Below, piece by piece: positions 49,581 to 58,536 of a DNA stretch of 64,000 bases. Location: the NCBI RefSeq assembly GCF_025376885.1, contig NZ_JAHUBR010000005.1:96951-160950 (forward strand). Direction: 5' to 3'. The translations under genes and the position numbers were made by a program. A model generated the notes under the pieces. That model was not told the origin of the DNA. It did no database searches and was given only the letters and a program-made list of their open reading frames with translations. Numbering within the stretch: position 1 is the stretch's first letter; each line of letters begins with the position of its first letter. Origin of the DNA: Pseudoruegeria sp. SHC-113. GTDB lineage: Bacteria; Pseudomonadota; Alphaproteobacteria; Rhodobacterales; Rhodobacteraceae.

Positions 49581-50546
49581 CTATGCGGCGCCACGATTGC
49601 CGATACGGCTCAGGATCGTCCTTGGCACGAGCCGGGCCGCCGAGATCCGCGGGGTGCTCATCTCGATGATGGCGTCTTCGTCACCGTAGAGGGCCCGGTA
49701 CTCGGCAAAATTGTCGAACCGGCGGCGTGTGACGTAATCGACGAATGTCTCTGCAGGGGTGTTGTTTGCAAGAACAACATCATGTTCGTCGGTTTCAATG
49801 TGGAAATAGGTAACGCGATCGGCCAACTCACGCATCGGCACCCAGTCGATTGAGGTGCCGTTCACAAGCGCGCTGGCGTTGATGGCGAAACCGTCGATCA
49901 TCAGCGCGTGATCGGGTGTGACGGTGAGGTCGGCGTTTGGCACGCCTTCGCCAAGCGCCCCGGCGCGAACGCGCACCGGGCGGAAGCGGGTTTCCGGCGT
50001 GAACTGCTTGCTGACCGTCTGCCGCCCGACCCATTTCACGCCGATCTCGCGCCCATCGGCAGTAAGGATCCTGTCGCCAATCGCAAGCGTTTCCACGGCC
50101 CGCGCCCCATCCGGCGTGGCGATCATGGTGCCTTCGGCGAAACAGACGGTGAAATCGCCTTGGTCAATGTCATCAAGGCTGACGGTTTTGTCCAAGCCAC
50201 TGTCAAAGGCGGTCTCGGAGTCCACAGGGCTGAAGAAAAAGCCAACGTCCGGATCATCCGGATCCGCGAGCACCACATAGGTGATGCCGTTTTCGTCGTA
50301 AGTCCCGTAGTAGTTCAGCGTCACGGTTTCGCCCGGCGTGTATCCCCCTCTGGGAGAAACCGCAGCGATTTCGTTTGTGATCAGAAAGTCAAAGGTATCG
50401 CCAGCTTCAAAGGTCGCCGATTCCGGGCCGACGGTTTCTCCGTCATCAAGTTGCCCGGTTGTATCCAGAAATTCATCCCGGGAGAAATTGATGCTTTCTC
50501 CATTGCGGAAATACTGAATGACAGAAAGATAATCGAAAGTGGCCAT
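49581..50546 (-). CDS. Hint-domain (Hedgehog/intein-like) protein, copy 2
   Basis: A 321-residue paralogue of copy 1. From residue about 129 to the end the two proteins differ at only about 17 of 193 positions by eye, while the first 125 residues are clearly diverged apart from shared MATFDY and GITYVVL segments. Cys135 (VCFAEGT) and H213 (TPDHALMIDG) are conserved. The start at 50546 has GGAGGGAG just upstream; the 80 in-frame codons before it lack family similarity. It is upstream of copy 1 on the same strand but 333 bases away, so it probably has its own promoter. Confidence 0.85.
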   Translation of the reverse strand: MATFDYLSVIQYFRNGESINFSRDEFLDTTGQLDDGETVGPESATFEAGDTFDFLITNEIAAVSPRGGYTPGETVTLNYYGTYDENGITYVVLADPDDPDVGFFFSPVDSETAFDSGLDKTVSLDDIDQGDFTVCFAEGTMIATPDGARAVETLAIGDRILTADGREIGVKWVGRQTVSKQFTPETRFRPVRVRAGALGEGVPNADLTVTPDHALMIDGFAINASALVNGTSIDWVPMRELADRVTYFHIETDEHDVVLANNTPAETFVDYVTRRRFDNFAEYRALYGDEDAIIEMSTPRISAARLVPRTILSRIGNRGAA

Positions 50547-50926
50547 ATTGCTCCCTCCTGGCTGAGGGCACAGATGCTCCTCAGCCCTGAACTTAGCCGT
50601 GCCAACGAACGGGCCCATTTCCTGCACACGCGCGCTAACTAAATTTGCCAATCCCCAGTGGTCGGACAGCACATTGCCCCAAAGAAGAACGGCGCTGGCG
50701 GGGGCTGTCAAGGCAAGGGGGGCGCTCCAAAGAAAGGCCGGTTTCTTAATACCCCACTGCTCGCAGAAACGCCCGGTTTTTGGCAAGGATCAAGACATCT
50801 TTGGTCCGAATACCAACGCGCTGATCTGAAAAAACGAGCCTTGGGTGCGCGCGGTTGAAATTAACCTGAGATGCGCGTTGCGGAGTTCCTGTACTCTAAG
50901 GTTAATTTTTCTCAGGAGGGCAGGCC
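50547..50926. other. divergent intergenic region, Hint copy 2 / LysR regulator
   Basis: 380 bases. It contains the copy 2 ribosome site and, near the LysR gene, a perfect 10-bp inverted repeat with a 31-base spacer. The middle (about 50600-50830) has reading frames on both strands but no recognisable product; no insertion-sequence ends were seen. Confidence 0.5.
50858..50908. promoter_or_regulatory. widely spaced perfect inverted repeat before the LysR gene
   Basis: AAATTAACCT (50858-50867) and AGGTTAATTT (50899-50908) are exact inverted copies with 31 bases between, ending 18 bases before the ATG. Such spacing suits a LysR-type tetramer that represses its own gene, or two half-sites brought together by bending. 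Confidence 0.5.
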
Positions 50927-51853
50927 ATGCCAGACATGACGCTTCGGCAGATCGAAGTCATCCGCGCCGTGATGCTGACGGGGACGATCAGCGGCGCGGC
51001 GGAGATGCTCAATGTCTCGGCGCCCGGCATCAGCCGGCTGGTCAAACACACCGAAGAGAGCCTCGGCCTCCGGCTGTTCGAGCGCAAGGCGGGGCTGTTC
51101 GTTCCTTCGGTGGAAGCTGCCCGCGTGTTTGATCAGCTGCGCGAGGTCTACAAAGGGGTCGAGAACCTGCATCTTGCCGTAGGTGCCTTGCAGAAGGGCG
51201 AGGACGTGCGCCTGCCCTTCGCCACCGCGCCGTCCATCGCCCAGTTCATCGCGGCCCGCGTTATGCGGCGGGTGCGCAGCCGCTATCAGGATCTCTTCGT
51301 CGATCTGAACGTGCTGAAGATCGAGGAAACTGTGGACTACCTGCTGCTGGATCGAGGGGAGTTCGTGATCATGAGTTCGCCGGTTGCGAATGCCGCGATC
51401 GAGAACGAGGAAATCGCAGAAGGACGCCTTGTGGCTATCCTGCCCGAAGGCCATGCGCTGGCCGGGCAGGAGGTGGTGTCTGCGCGCGAGCTGGCAGCGG
51501 AGCCACTGATTGGCGTCGACCCGTTCGATCCCTTCGGGCGTCTGCTGGCGCGCCCTTTTGAAGTGGCCGGCGTGAGGCCGCACTACGCGATGCGTGGCCG
51601 GTTTGCCCAGACGCTCGTGAGCATGGTGCGCCACGGGCTGGGCGTGGCCGTCATCGACGAGTTTTCCGTGGCCGAAGTCTATATGCCTGGCCTTGTCCGT
51701 CGGCCGTTGCAGGAAGACGTGCCGGTCAAGAGCTTCGTGTCCCGCAAGAAGGGCAGGGTGCTTTCGGGCTTCGCGGAGTTCACCATCGCGCAGTTCCGTC
51801 GCGAGTTGGGCAAGGCCGTTGCCGATGGCCCAGCCTTGCGCCGCAAAGCGTAA
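50927..51853 (+). CDS. LysR-family transcriptional regulator (probable regulator of quiC region)
   Basis: A 308-residue regulator. Its helix-turn-helix is GTISGAAEMLNVSAPGISRLVKHTEESLGLRLFER, and a C-terminal ligand domain follows. It has a GGAGGG ribosome site 9 bases upstream. It stands 131 bases before quiC on the same strand, and a wide inverted repeat in its promoter suggests autoregulation. The ligand may be a shikimate-pathway intermediate, by position only. Confidence 0.88.
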   Translation: MPDMTLRQIEVIRAVMLTGTISGAAEMLNVSAPGISRLVKHTEESLGLRLFERKAGLFVPSVEAARVFDQLREVYKGVENLHLAVGALQKGEDVRLPFATAPSIAQFIAARVMRRVRSRYQDLFVDLNVLKIEETVDYLLLDRGEFVIMSSPVANAAIENEEIAEGRLVAILPEGHALAGQEVVSARELAAEPLIGVDPFDPFGRLLARPFEVAGVRPHYAMRGRFAQTLVSMVRHGLGVAVIDEFSVAEVYMPGLVRRPLQEDVPVKSFVSRKKGRVLSGFAEFTIAQFRRELGKAVADGPALRRKA

Positions 51854-51984
51854 CATCACGTTAACAAGTAATCCAAAGAGGTATTAGGCGTTAAAGTCTG
51901 GCCGGCGGTATACCTGTGGCAGGGGCATCTGGCGGGATCTGGAAACCGCTCAGGCGCCGCCCGCCGTCTGGAAGGACAGCCGCC

Positions 51985-53874
51985 ATGAAAACCTCTATCG
52001 CCACCGTTTCGATTTCCGGCACCCTGCGCGAAAAGCTTGAGGCCATCGCCAAAGCCGGTTTCGACGGAATCGAGATCTTCGAGCAGGATTTCATCGCCGA
52101 CACACGGCCCCCGCGCGAGATCGGCGCCATGATCCGCGATCAGGGGCTGGAGATCACCCTGTTCCAGCCGTTCCGCGATTTCGAAGGGCTCACGGGTGCT
52201 GCCCGCCAGCGGGCCTTTGACCGGGCGACCCACAAGTTCGACACGATGGCGGAGCTGGACACGGATCTGATCCTTGTCTGCTCCTCGGTACACCCGGAGG
52301 CCCTTGGCGGGATCGACCGGGCGGCGGATGATTTCCGCGCCCTCGGCGAAATCGCGGCGGAGCGCGGCTTGCGCGTGGGTTACGAGGCGCTGGCCTGGGG
52401 GCGGCACGTGAACGATCACCGCGACGCTTGGGAGATCGTGCGCCGTGCCGATCATCCCAACATCGGGCTGATCCTCGACAGTTTCCACACGCTGGCGCGC
52501 CGCATCGATCCCGACACCATCCGCCGCATTCCCGCCGACAAGATCTTCTTCGTGCAGCTCGCCGATGCCCCGGCCATCGACATGGATCTGCTCTACTGGT
52601 CGCGCCACTTTCGCAATATGCCCGGCGAAGGCGATCTGGCGGTGACGAATTTCATGCGCGCGGTGGTGGCGACGGGCTATGATGGGCCGGTCAGCCTTGA
52701 GATCTTCAACGATCAGTTCCGGGGCGGGCGGCCCGAAGGGCTTGCGCGCGATGGCTACCTCTCGCTCGTGGCGCTGATGGATGACGTGCGGCAGGCCGAG
52801 CCTGACATCCAGACGCAGCTGCCCCGGATCCCGGCGCGTGCCCGGTTTGGCGGTGTGGCCTTCATCGAGTTCGCCACCCGTGGCTCAGAGGCCGAGGCCC
52901 TCGCGCGGCTGCTGGAAACCATGGGCTTTGCGCATGTGGGCGATCACATTTCCAAGAAGGTTGCCCTCTGGCAGCAGGGCGATATCCGCATCGTGCTGAA
53001 CCAAGAAAGGCAGGGCTACGCGAGCGCCGCCTACCTGACCCACGGCACCACGATCTGCGATGTCGGCATGACGGTGCAGGACGCGGCGGCCACCTCGGCG
53101 CGCGCAGCGGCCCTTGGGGCGGCCACGTTCGATCAGCCGGTCGGGCCAGGCGAGCTTCAGATCCCGGCGATCCGCAGCGTTGGCGGCAGCCTGATGCATT
53201 TCATCGACGATCAAAGCGGGCTCTCCGAGGTTTGGGATGTGGAGTTCATCCCGGTCGGCGCTGTGCCTGAGGGCGGGGCGGGGCTCACCCGGATCGACCA
53301 CCTCGCGGAAACCATGAACTACGACGAGATGCTCAGCTGGTCGCTTTTCTATACCTCGATCTTCGAGATGGAGCGCACGCCGATGGTGGATGTCATCGAT
53401 CCCGATGGGCTGGTGCGCAGTCAGGCGATCAAGGCGAAGGGCGGCGCGGCGCGGATCACGCTGAACGGGGCCGAAACCCACCGCACGCTGGCGGGCAGTT
53501 TCCTTGCCGACAGCTTTGGCGGCGCGGTACAGCATGTGGCCTTTGCCACCGATGACATCTTCGACACCGCGCGCCGCATGGCCGAGGCCGGTTTCACGCC
53601 GCTGCCGATGACGGGCAATTACTACAGTGATCTGCAGGCGCGTTTCGGGCTGGAACCTGCGCGCCTCGCCGAGATGCAAGCGCTCAGCATCCTCTATGAT
53701 GAAGACGCCGATGGGGCCTTCTACCAGTTTTACAGCCAGCCTTTCGCGGGCGGGCTGTTCTTCGAAATCGTGCAGCGCTGCGGCGGCTATGACGGCTACG
53801 GCGCGCCCAACGCCCCGTTCCGCATCGCCGCTCAGAAACGGCTTTTGCAGCCGAAGGGCATGCCACGACGGTAG
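51985..53874 (+). CDS. quiC: 3-dehydroshikimate dehydratase, bifunctional QuiC type
   Basis: A 629-residue two-domain enzyme. The N-terminal sugar-isomerase-like TIM barrel carries all four metal ligands at the positions known for Pseudomonas QuiC1: E134 (GYEALAWG), D165 (LILDSFH), Q191 (FFVQLADAP) and E239 (VSLEIFND). The C-terminal hydroxyphenylpyruvate-dioxygenase-like domain keeps its His/His/Glu triad (RIDHLAET, VQHVAFATDD, GGLFFEIVQR). The barrel converts 3-dehydroshikimate to protocatechuate. The start MKTSIATVSI at 51985 has GGAAGGA upstream. It faces a long minus-strand catabolic operon. Confidence 0.9.
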   Translation: MKTSIATVSISGTLREKLEAIAKAGFDGIEIFEQDFIADTRPPREIGAMIRDQGLEITLFQPFRDFEGLTGAARQRAFDRATHKFDTMAELDTDLILVCSSVHPEALGGIDRAADDFRALGEIAAERGLRVGYEALAWGRHVNDHRDAWEIVRRADHPNIGLILDSFHTLARRIDPDTIRRIPADKIFFVQLADAPAIDMDLLYWSRHFRNMPGEGDLAVTNFMRAVVATGYDGPVSLEIFNDQFRGGRPEGLARDGYLSLVALMDDVRQAEPDIQTQLPRIPARARFGGVAFIEFATRGSEAEALARLLETMGFAHVGDHISKKVALWQQGDIRIVLNQERQGYASAAYLTHGTTICDVGMTVQDAAATSARAAALGAATFDQPVGPGELQIPAIRSVGGSLMHFIDDQSGLSEVWDVEFIPVGAVPEGGAGLTRIDHLAETMNYDEMLSWSLFYTSIFEMERTPMVDVIDPDGLVRSQAIKAKGGAARITLNGAETHRTLAGSFLADSFGGAVQHVAFATDDIFDTARRMAEAGFTPLPMTGNYYSDLQARFGLEPARLAEMQALSILYDEDADGAFYQFYSQPFAGGLFFEIVQRCGGYDGYGAPNAPFRIAAQKRLLQPKGMPRR

Positions 53875-53912
53875 GGCGCGCTCCTCGTCCCGGGCAGCCG
53901 CTTGCGGAGCCG

Positions 53913-55985
53913 CTACGTCCGATTGGACCCGCCTTTGTAGATCGCCCCCGTCAGCCAGGCCGGCCAATCCCGCTCGAAGAAGGATTTCGCGCCGTCGTGG
54001 CTGCGGTTTGCCCGGCGGGAGATCACCATCTCAGTGCCCGCCATCTGCACGAGGAGCTGATCGCCCTTGTCTTCCTCCCGCTCCGCGCGGAAGCGATAGT
54101 CGGGCAGCGGGCCAATTGCGGATTGCGGCAGAGACTCGCCCGCCGGATCGCAGATCGCGCGCGCGCCCCGGCTGCCACCGCCCTTGGCGATATAGTCATC
54201 AAGCGCGGTCAGCACCGCCTCTGAGGCCAGCGCCATCTGCTGCCATTGCACGAGGCGCGCGGCCTCGGAAGGGCGGGAAAGGGCGATGCCGGACGCGCGG
54301 ATGTCTGTGTTCAGCGCGCGGGCCTCAATCAGCGCGTCCGCCACATCGCCGGGGGTGCAGAGGATCCCGGCCTTATCGCTCATCCTTGCCTGCACTGCGC
54401 TGCGGATATCCTTCCACGCCAGCGGGCTTTCGGGCGCAAAGAGCGCGGCGAGCTCGGCAACCGGCCGTGCTGCTGCCTCCGCCACATCCAGTACCTGTTC
54501 TGGGGCCTGCACGGGAGCCCCGCTGGCGGCCACATGCTCTGCCACTCGCGTGCCGAACACCTGCCCGGCGTTCAGCGCCGAGCCGCCGGGCCGCGTGGCC
54601 CCATGGGTGCCCGCCGCCTCGCCCACGGCATAGATGCCGGGGAGGTTTGTGCGCCCCCAGGTATCGACCTCGATCCCGCCGTTCATATGCTGGTTGTTCA
54701 CCGCGAACTCCAAGGGATCAGTGGTGATGTCGACCTTGTAACGCTTGTAAAGCTCGATCGCGAGCGGGTTCATGTGCCGCAAACGATCAATCGGCAAGGC
54801 GTGATCCGCGCCCGCGCTTTTCAGGTAGCCCGCCACGTCCGGATCGAGCCGCGCGAGGCTGAACGGCTGATCGATCGGCAGCGGGTTGCGGTTGAAATCC
54901 ATGAACACCCGCCGCCCCTTCTGCCCTTCGCGGAAGATGGCAAGATCCACGAGGCTTGACTGGAACTCCAGCATCCGGCTGGCGTGGAAGGGCCATTGGT
55001 AGCCCTTGCGAAAGATGTTGGAGGCCATCTCCTGCGTGGTGCGGTAATAGTCGGCGAGGAAGTGATGCTCGTGGCCATCCGCGTCCACCGAATAGATATG
55101 CGGGATGACCTGCACATAGGTGCCCGAAAGGTTCCACGGGAAACCTTCGCGGCGGGTGCCGATGCCGAACTGGCTTTCGGTGATGTTGGTGAGGGTGAGG
55201 CCGGTCTCCAGCGCCAGTCCGAGCGTGCCGAAACAGCCGTTCGGGAATACGCTGTCGCGGTAGAGTTCCCCTGGCCCACCGGCAGCGAGCACGAGTGCAG
55301 AGCAGGGAAAGAGCGCAAGCCCGTATGGGTTTGCCGCGCTGGCCGCCTTGGCGCGGATCGCCAGCACCCCGGCCACGCGGCCCGCCGCTTTCACAACCTT
55401 CACAACCGTCGTCTGGTTGAAAAACGGAATGCCAAGGCGCAGCGCTTCCTCGGCCAGCACCTTGACCATCAGCCGCGAGGTGCGCGGCCCGCAGGAGGTG
55501 GCGCGGCCCACTTCGTCGTGGTCCGTCTGGTAGCGCAGCGTGCCGCCCAGATCGTCTTGCGGCAGGGGCAGGCCCAGATATTGCAGCGAGGCCATGGCGC
55601 GGATCGAGCCGACGGCCTCGATATAGGCGGTGTCCTCATCCATCGCGCCGCCCGCGCCGATGGCGGCGGCCATCTGGAAGAAATTGTCGCCCTGATCCTT
55701 GGTGTTGGCGGTGTGCAGCGTCTGCTTGTCGGAGCCCGAACAGGCCGAGGTGCCGCCCCATGCGCTCTGGCTGAGGATCGCCACATCCACGCCGCGCCGC
55801 TTCATCTCCACCGCCGCGCGCAGGCCGGCAGCCCCGCTGCCCACCACAACGGCCCCGGCGCGCTGCACCGGAATCGTGAAGCCGCCAACCACGGCATGTT
55901 CCGCCGCCTCAGGCTCCGGCGCGAGGCGGGGCATGGTGACATCGGTCAGGGCGTCGAGGATCTCTTGCGACACGGCGAGGGCCAT
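53913..55985 (-). CDS. FAD-dependent oxidoreductase (fumarate reductase/succinate dehydrogenase flavoprotein fold)
   Basis: A 690-residue soluble flavoprotein. The FAD motif is VVGSGAAGLRAAVEMKRRG (GSGAAG at 49-54), and the second FAD motif is GEAAGTHGATRPGGSALNAGQVFGTR, typical of the fumarate reductase flavoprotein family. The substrate is not evident. It is the last gene of the operon, 22 bases after a Gfo/Idh/MocA gene, and convergent with quiC. By context it could oxidise or reduce a cyclohexane-carboxylate or cyclitol; this is inference. Confidence 0.83.
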   Translation of the reverse strand: MALAVSQEILDALTDVTMPRLAPEPEAAEHAVVGGFTIPVQRAGAVVVGSGAAGLRAAVEMKRRGVDVAILSQSAWGGTSACSGSDKQTLHTANTKDQGDNFFQMAAAIGAGGAMDEDTAYIEAVGSIRAMASLQYLGLPLPQDDLGGTLRYQTDHDEVGRATSCGPRTSRLMVKVLAEEALRLGIPFFNQTTVVKVVKAAGRVAGVLAIRAKAASAANPYGLALFPCSALVLAAGGPGELYRDSVFPNGCFGTLGLALETGLTLTNITESQFGIGTRREGFPWNLSGTYVQVIPHIYSVDADGHEHHFLADYYRTTQEMASNIFRKGYQWPFHASRMLEFQSSLVDLAIFREGQKGRRVFMDFNRNPLPIDQPFSLARLDPDVAGYLKSAGADHALPIDRLRHMNPLAIELYKRYKVDITTDPLEFAVNNQHMNGGIEVDTWGRTNLPGIYAVGEAAGTHGATRPGGSALNAGQVFGTRVAEHVAASGAPVQAPEQVLDVAEAAARPVAELAALFAPESPLAWKDIRSAVQARMSDKAGILCTPGDVADALIEARALNTDIRASGIALSRPSEAARLVQWQQMALASEAVLTALDDYIAKGGGSRGARAICDPAGESLPQSAIGPLPDYRFRAEREEDKGDQLLVQMAGTEMVISRRANRSHDGAKSFFERDWPAWLTGAIYKGGSNRT

Positions 55986-56007
55986 CGGGGTGTTCCTTCT
56001 TTCGGCG

Positions 56008-57174
56008 TCAGGCGATGTCGACCCAGGCGCGCTGGCGCGCGGAGTCCATGCAGGCGTCGACGATCTGGCAGATGTGGTGGCCGGTCTGAAACGTGGGCCA
56101 CATCGGCGTGTTGGTGGTGATCGAGCGGATCACTTCGGCGGCTTCGATGATCTTGGTTTCATTGTAGCCAAGGGCGAAGTTGGGCAGCGGCAGGAAGGCG
56201 GCGTAGGTAGGGTGCTCGGGGCCCACGTCGATCTCGCGGAAGCCACGGCGGCCGTTAGGGTCGGCGCTTGAGTAGAAGCGCAGGCGGTTCACCTCGTCGA
56301 ACGAATAGAGGAGGCTGCCCTTGGTGCCGTAGATCTCGTAGCTCTGCAGGAACTTGCGCCCAGTGGCGACGCGGCTGAAATCGACGATCCCCTTCGCGCC
56401 GTTTTCAAACGTGCAAAGGATGTTGGTGCCATCCGGGTTGGTCACGTCGCCCCATTCGGTGGCCTCGGTGGTCTCGGGCGCGGCACCACCCAAATCCTGA
56501 CCGTCGATCTTGGGGCGCTTGGGCGCGGTGATGTAGCTGTCGGCAATCAGGGAAGAGACCCGGCCCACGAGGAACTCCATGAAGCTGAACACATGGCTGC
56601 CGGTATCGCCGATGATGCCCGTGGGCGCGAGGTTTCCATCGGCGCGCCACATGTAGGGGGCCAGTGGATCGCCATAGACGTCGATATGCTGGCAGCCCTT
56701 GAAGAGGGTGATTTCGCCGATCTCGCCGGCCTCGATGATCTCCTTGGCGCGGTCATGCACGGGGTTGCGCGGGAAGGCATGGCCGACGCGGGTGATGAGG
56801 CCCTTGGCGCGGGCAAGATCGGCGAGGTCGCGGGCTTCTGCCGCCGTATCGGCCAGCGGCTTTTCACAGAACACGTGTTTTCCCGCCAGCAGCGCGGCCT
56901 TGGCCACCTCGTAGTGCATGTTGTCGGGCAGGCAGATGTCGATCAGATCCACCTCGGGATCGTTCACCGCCTCCTGCCAATGCCGCAGGATCTTTGCCCC
57001 CGGCGCGCGAAAACCCAGCTCGGCCTCGGCGTCGGGGTGGCCGGAGACAAGCGCCACCACGCGGGCCGTGCCGCCTTTCGTGCCGAAGAAATGGGGGAAG
57101 CTCTGGTAGGCCATCGTATGCACCCGGCCCATCCAGCCCGAGGCGCCCAGAATGGCAACTTTCACATCTGTCAT
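56008..57174 (-). CDS. Gfo/Idh/MocA-family NAD(P)-dependent dehydrogenase
   Basis: A 388-residue enzyme with an N-terminal Rossmann domain (VAILGASGWMGRVH), the catalytic-Lys motif CEKPLA and the substrate-domain Asp/His motif IGDTGSHVFSF. Members oxidise hydroxyl groups of sugars, cyclitols such as myo-inositol, and sometimes shikimate-like compounds. It lies 16 bases after the LacI regulator gene on the same strand. Confidence 0.9.
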   Translation of the reverse strand: MTDVKVAILGASGWMGRVHTMAYQSFPHFFGTKGGTARVVALVSGHPDAEAELGFRAPGAKILRHWQEAVNDPEVDLIDICLPDNMHYEVAKAALLAGKHVFCEKPLADTAAEARDLADLARAKGLITRVGHAFPRNPVHDRAKEIIEAGEIGEITLFKGCQHIDVYGDPLAPYMWRADGNLAPTGIIGDTGSHVFSFMEFLVGRVSSLIADSYITAPKRPKIDGQDLGGAAPETTEATEWGDVTNPDGTNILCTFENGAKGIVDFSRVATGRKFLQSYEIYGTKGSLLYSFDEVNRLRFYSSADPNGRRGFREIDVGPEHPTYAAFLPLPNFALGYNETKIIEAAEVIRSITTNTPMWPTFQTGHHICQIVDACMDSARQRAWVDIA

Positions 57175-57190
57175 CGCATGTCCTTTGTGG

Positions 57191-58198
57191 TTACGCCCCG
57201 CCGCTGGAGGCCCGCACGATCAGCCGCACGGGGCTTAAGGCCCGTGCCGGGGGCAGGGTGCCTTCGCGGATCCAGCCCACGATCTGACGGGCGGTTTCGG
57301 TGGCGAAATCGGGGATGTTGCAGCTGATGGTGGAGAGCGGCGGCACGCTGTCCTGGCTGTCTTCGATGTCGTCAAAGCCGACGACACGCAGATCTGTGCC
57401 TGGGCGGATGCCAAGGCCGGGGCAGGCTGAAAGCACGCCGAGCGCCACCAGATCGTTGAAGCAGATCACCCCGTCCACATCCGGGTGCTGTTCGTGCAGC
57501 CGCGCCGCCATCGCCTTGCCGAAGGCGCGGGTGGATTGCCCCGTAAGAACCAGCGGCGTACGGCCCTGTTCCTCCAGCACGGCCAGATAGCCCTTCATCC
57601 GCTCGCGCGTCACCGGCCTGTCGTTCAGCCCGCCGAGAAAGGCGATCCGGCGGCAGCCCTGTGCGATCAGATGTTCCGCCGCCAGCCGCCCGCCGCGCAG
57701 GTAATCCGGCGCGAGCACCGGAAGGCTTGCCCCCTCAGCCTCCAGCGTGCGGAAGACTTGCAGCGTCGGCGTGCCAGAGCCTGCAAGCAGTGCCAGCGTC
57801 TCGGCCTCTTCGCCGTAGCTTGGCGAGATGATGAAGCCCGCGACGCCGTGCTCCACGAGCGAAGAGATCATCCTGCGCTGAAGCGCCGGGTCCTCATCGG
57901 CATTGGCGAGCACCGTGGCAAAGCCCGCCTCCGAGAGCGCCATCTGGAAGCTCGCCGCGAACTCGGTGAAGAACGGGTTGCGCAGATCGTTGATCACGAG
58001 GCCGATCAGCCCCGAGGTGGCCGAGCGCAGCGTGGCCGCGGAGCGGTTGTAGACATAGCCGATGTCCGCCATCGCCTGCCGCACGGCTTTGCGCGTCTCC
58101 TCCTTCACCGCCGGGTTGCCCTGCAACACGAGGCTCACGGTGGATTTCGACACGCCCGCCTGTTTGGCGACGTCAAGGATGGTGGGGCGTTGCTTCAT
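57191..58198 (-). CDS. LacI-family transcriptional regulator
   Basis: A 335-residue repressor. It has the N-terminal helix-turn-helix and hinge TILDVAKQAGVSKSTVSLVLQGNPAVKEETRKAV...YVYNRSAATLRS and a C-terminal sugar-binding-protein-like domain. It lies inside the minus-strand catabolic operon between the Dabb and dehydrogenase genes, so it probably controls the operon and is induced by the transported compound. No operator could be picked out by eye. Confidence 0.92.
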   Translation of the reverse strand: MKQRPTILDVAKQAGVSKSTVSLVLQGNPAVKEETRKAVRQAMADIGYVYNRSAATLRSATSGLIGLVINDLRNPFFTEFAASFQMALSEAGFATVLANADEDPALQRRMISSLVEHGVAGFIISPSYGEEAETLALLAGSGTPTLQVFRTLEAEGASLPVLAPDYLRGGRLAAEHLIAQGCRRIAFLGGLNDRPVTRERMKGYLAVLEEQGRTPLVLTGQSTRAFGKAMAARLHEQHPDVDGVICFNDLVALGVLSACPGLGIRPGTDLRVVGFDDIEDSQDSVPPLSTISCNIPDFATETARQIVGWIREGTLPPARALSPVRLIVRASSGGA

Positions 58199-58227
58199 GC
58201 GCTCTCTCCGGTCTGGCTGTCCGCCCT

Positions 58228-58536
58228 CTATACGTCGAGGTCGAGCACCAGAATACCGTCAATCCCGCCGGTGGCATGGGCCACGAGCTGGCCGCCGAGC
58301 GCCTTGTGCTCTGCATCATTGGCGTAAGTTTGCAGCGCCTCCCAGCTGTCGAAATCGATCACAAAGCCATGCATGTAGCCGCGCTCGATCTGTTCGGGGC
58401 TTTCGGAGCGCCCACCGGTGAAGCCGCCCGCACCGGGCAGCCTTTCGGCAACGGCCGCGAGGCCCTCGTAGATCTCGCGGATCTTCGCCTCCGGTGTTTC
58501 GGGTGTGAATTTGGTCAAGACGATATGGCGGATCAT
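58228..58536 (-). CDS. Dabb (stress-responsive A/B barrel) domain protein
   Basis: A 102-residue single-domain ferredoxin-like barrel protein. MIRHIVLTKFTPET at the N-terminus, GFVIDFDSWEALQTYANDAEHKAL in the middle and the LVAHATGGIDGILVLDLDV end are typical. Such proteins act as small dimeric enzymes or chaperone-like factors in aromatic and sugar catabolic operons. It overlaps the GMC gene by 4 bases (ATGA). Confidence 0.85.
   Translation of the reverse strand: MIRHIVLTKFTPETPEAKIREIYEGLAAVAERLPGAGGFTGGRSESPEQIERGYMHGFVIDFDSWEALQTYANDAEHKALGGQLVAHATGGIDGILVLDLDV

Noticed and set aside
50547..50786. An 80-codon N-terminal extension of Hint copy 2
   Set aside because: The paralogue starts at the same MATFDY, a strong ribosome site lies before the internal ATG, and the extension resembles no known family.
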